This document shows positions 7,135-8,652 of a stretch of DNA of 8,652 nucleotides, in pieces. Every line of letters starts with the position of its first letter. Position 1 is the first letter of the stretch. The stretch spans positions 1-8,652 of the forward strand of contig CAWIBS010000017.1 in assembly GCA_963834365.1 (NCBI GenBank), read 5' to 3'. The translations under genes were made by a program, and so were the position numbers. A model generated the notes under the pieces. That model did no database searches, had not been told where the DNA came from, and saw only the letters and a list, made by a program, of their open reading frames with translations. This DNA is from CAWJAP01 sp963834365. Lineage in GTDB: Bacteria > Acidobacteriota > Vicinamibacteria > Vicinamibacterales > Vicinamibacteraceae.

Positions 7135-7779
7135 TCGACTGCGTCTCGAGCCGACTTGGCCTGCGCGGTGTCCAACTGCGCGAACGTGAGACTCTCTAGA
7201 GCGATGCCCATCTGGATCATCCTGCTCGTTCCTGCACTGTCGGTCGCGCTGTCTGGCCAGCCACAGACATGCTGCGAGTTGATGGTCCATGTAACTACCA
7301 CCGACGCACCGGTCGAGGGCGCAGCGATTCAGGTCGTCGATAGACAGGGCGGTCTTATTGCGTCCGCCACGACCGATGGGCTCGGCGACGCCCGCCTCAG
7401 CTTGAGGCCAGGCTGGTACCTAGTCAGGGCATCAGCGCCGGGCCACATTGCCTTACTGGGAGGACGGTTCGCGACGGAGTCGGTCACTCTGGCTGCCGAA
7501 GAGGCATCCCTGCGCTTATGGCTGGTCCCCCAGGGGACGCCATCGACCAGTGCCGACGAAACGGCCGCACCGATCGTGTACGGCGCGATCCGCGGCATCG
7601 TCCGCGATCAGGAGGGTCACCCGATTGCGGGGGCGAAGGTGGAAGTGACGGGGCACCGAGTCGGAATGGTGCGCAGCGGGCGGACCATCACCGGCGAGGA
7701 CGGTCGATACCGTGTAGTCGTGCCCATTGATACGTACAGCGTCATGGCCTCGAAGGGATCACCCCATCCACCGGTCACG

Positions 7780-7782
7780 TAG
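7780..7782 (+). other. In-frame TAG in the carboxypeptidase-like gene
   Basis: The frame before it (TYSVMASKGSPHPPVT) and after it (PPAVPAVWSSYPGVSG, then VQVHALRETSVDLQL) is the same, so a single substitution such as CAG to TAG would explain it. Two compensating indels nearby are an alternative. Confidence 0.65.
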
Positions 7783-7919
7783 CCTCCTGCGGTTCCCGCG
7801 GTCTGGTCGTCGTATCCAGGGGTGTCTGGAACGGCGCCGGTCCAGGTTCACGCGCTCCGTGAAACGAGCGTCGACCTTCAATTGCCAAACCGTGATGCGT
7901 ACCGGATCACGGTGACCTT

Positions 7920-7921
7920 GC
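7920..7921 (+). other. Frameshift in the carboxypeptidase-like gene (missing base)
   Basis: The upstream frame reads AYRITVTLRMLPAA. With one base added between 7920 and 7921 it becomes AYRITVTLADAAGRAPTSPA, and the frame stays open for the next 500 bases. Confidence 0.75.
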
Positions 7922-8424
7922 GGATGCTGCCGGCCGCGCGCCCACGAGCCCTGCGACTGTCCACTATTCGGGCCTAAGGGCGGGTGGGGGTGGCTTTCCG
8001 ACCAAGCCGGACGGAACGGCGCAGCTCGGACCCGTGCCGCCTGGCCCGGTCACAATCCTTGCGACTGCCTACGACGCGTATCCTCCACTCGTCGGCATGA
8101 TTCGCGTAGACGTCGTCGACGGCGCTTTGGATGATGTGCAACTGACGATGGTCCCGGGCGGACGCGTCAGCGGCCGGATTGTCTTCGATGGCCGCTCGCG
8201 GCCGCTGCATGGCCACACACCGTTGCGCGTGCGGGGGCTCCGGGTCGGCTTGATGGATGAGGGCATCCACGAGGACGACCCGCGCGGGGTGACGGACGCG
8301 GAGGGCAACTTCACGCTCGACGCCTTGGTGGGCGATATCTGCCTTGACGTTTCAGGTGTCCCGCCTGACTGGGATCTGCAGTCGATCAGCCTCGGCGGCG
8401 AGGACATCCGGGGCGGCCGCTTCG

Positions 8425-8429
8425 CTTCG
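8425..8429 (+). other. Second frameshift in the carboxypeptidase-like gene (missing base)
   Basis: The upstream frame ends GGEDIRGGRFASRLARISQEWL. Adding one base near 8426 gives IRGGRFA, one residue, then EAGQDIAGVVVRMT, the form expected for this type of repeat protein. Confidence 0.7.
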
Positions 8430-8563
8430 AGGCTGGCCAGGATATCGCAGGAGTGGTTGTGAGAATGACGGCCTCGATGCCCGACGGTTCGTCGCCGCCG
8501 GCCGAGCGCGGTGCGTGCGCGGCGCCTTACTTCCACCAGCCACAGACACCGGCGATACCTTGA

Positions 8564-8652
8564 CCGCACGGGCATTTCATCGTGCGATCCGCCGGGTACC
8601 GTAGGGCGGCGGACCGATCGGCTCGACGCGCCAGTCGCCGCCGGTGAACGTT
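8564..8652 (+). other. Right-hand end without an assignable gene
   Basis: These 89 bp may still belong to the broken carboxypeptidase-like gene, but no frame gives a sequence I recognise. No terminator or promoter is evident before the window ends. Confidence 0.4.

Larger units (their letters stand above)
7204..8563 (+). pseudogene. Secreted carboxypeptidase-regulatory-like (Ig-like beta-sandwich) repeat protein, broken by a stop and frameshifts
   Basis: The start is uncertain: ATG at 7204 gives MPIWIILLVPALSVALSGQ as a signal peptide, while GTG at 7186 would add the basic residues MRLSRA. No ribosome binding site is clear for either. The first domain (CCELMVHVTTTDAPVEGAAI to about LRLWLVPQG) and the second (YGAIRGIVRDQEGHPIAGAK with GEDGRYRVVVP) are carboxypeptidase-regulatory-like beta-sandwiches. 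An in-frame TAG falls at 7780-7782. The same frame then resumes with VQVHALRETSVDLQLPNRDAY, shifts at about 7920 to DAAGRAPTSPATVHYSG, and continues through GGRVSGRIVFDGRSRPLHG and DAEGNFTLDALVGD. It shifts again at about 8426 to EAGQDIAGVVVRMTAS. I cannot follow it convincingly after about 8500; the last frame stops at 8561-8563. Such proteins are surface or periplasmic and of unknown function. Codon choice is visibly less GC-biased than in the VanZ gene before it. Confidence 0.75.

Noticed and set aside
5833..7290. A 485-codon open frame on the minus strand under the VanZ-TPR gene
   Set aside because: The composition is typical of an antisense shadow in GC-rich DNA, with no hydrophobic core or motifs. 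The plus strand encodes a recognisable VanZ-TPR protein.
1..8652. CRISPR array, tRNA, rRNA, IS element or phage module
   Set aside because: I found no regularly spaced repeats, no cloverleaf or rRNA-like sequence, no transposase or integrase motifs and no terminal inverted repeats.

Overview
The window is GC-rich, and its gene content points to Acidobacteriota, probably a Vicinamibacteria-like soil or sediment lineage. The strongest evidence is an ADOP-type duplicated ABC permease. It is supported by a Tat-exported TIM-barrel sugar isomerase, a secreted glucose/sorbosone dehydrogenase and a carboxypeptidase-regulatory-like beta-sandwich protein. The taxonomic call is an inference from gene content, because no rRNA or other marker gene is present.

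Layout. On the minus strand, an ADOP permease (3315 to 837) is followed after 28 bp by a class I SAM-dependent methyltransferase (808 to beyond position 1). That methyltransferase carries a signal peptide, which is unusual. After a 178-bp divergent intergenic gap, the plus strand carries four genes: a Tat-exported sugar phosphate isomerase/epimerase-like protein (3494-4379), a PQQ-type sugar dehydrogenase (4534-6061), a VanZ-TPR fusion membrane protein (6142-7134) and a decayed or error-ridden carboxypeptidase-regulatory-like secreted protein (7204 to about 8563). A strong GC hairpin lies just behind the dehydrogenase. There are no tRNA or rRNA genes, CRISPR arrays, insertion sequences or phage genes that I can recognise.

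State of the genes. Only the methyltransferase and the VanZ-TPR gene read through cleanly. The permease, the isomerase, the dehydrogenase (three shifts) and the carboxypeptidase-like gene (one stop and at least two shifts) are interrupted by small indels. At most of these sites a one-base correction restores a family-typical protein sequence. I therefore annotate whole genes across the breaks. Uncorrected long-read or low-coverage assembly error is the simplest explanation for most of them; real decay is most credible for the last gene, whose base usage is also less GC-biased.

How the genes might work together. Every recognisable product is membrane-bound or exported. The isomerase and dehydrogenase could belong to periplasmic sugar turnover, but nothing in the sequence proves a pathway. 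I do not see a convincing undescribed system. The points most worth following are the exported methyltransferase, the VanZ-TPR fusion, and a shared TAnnnT element 6 nt before two start codons that lack ribosome binding sites.
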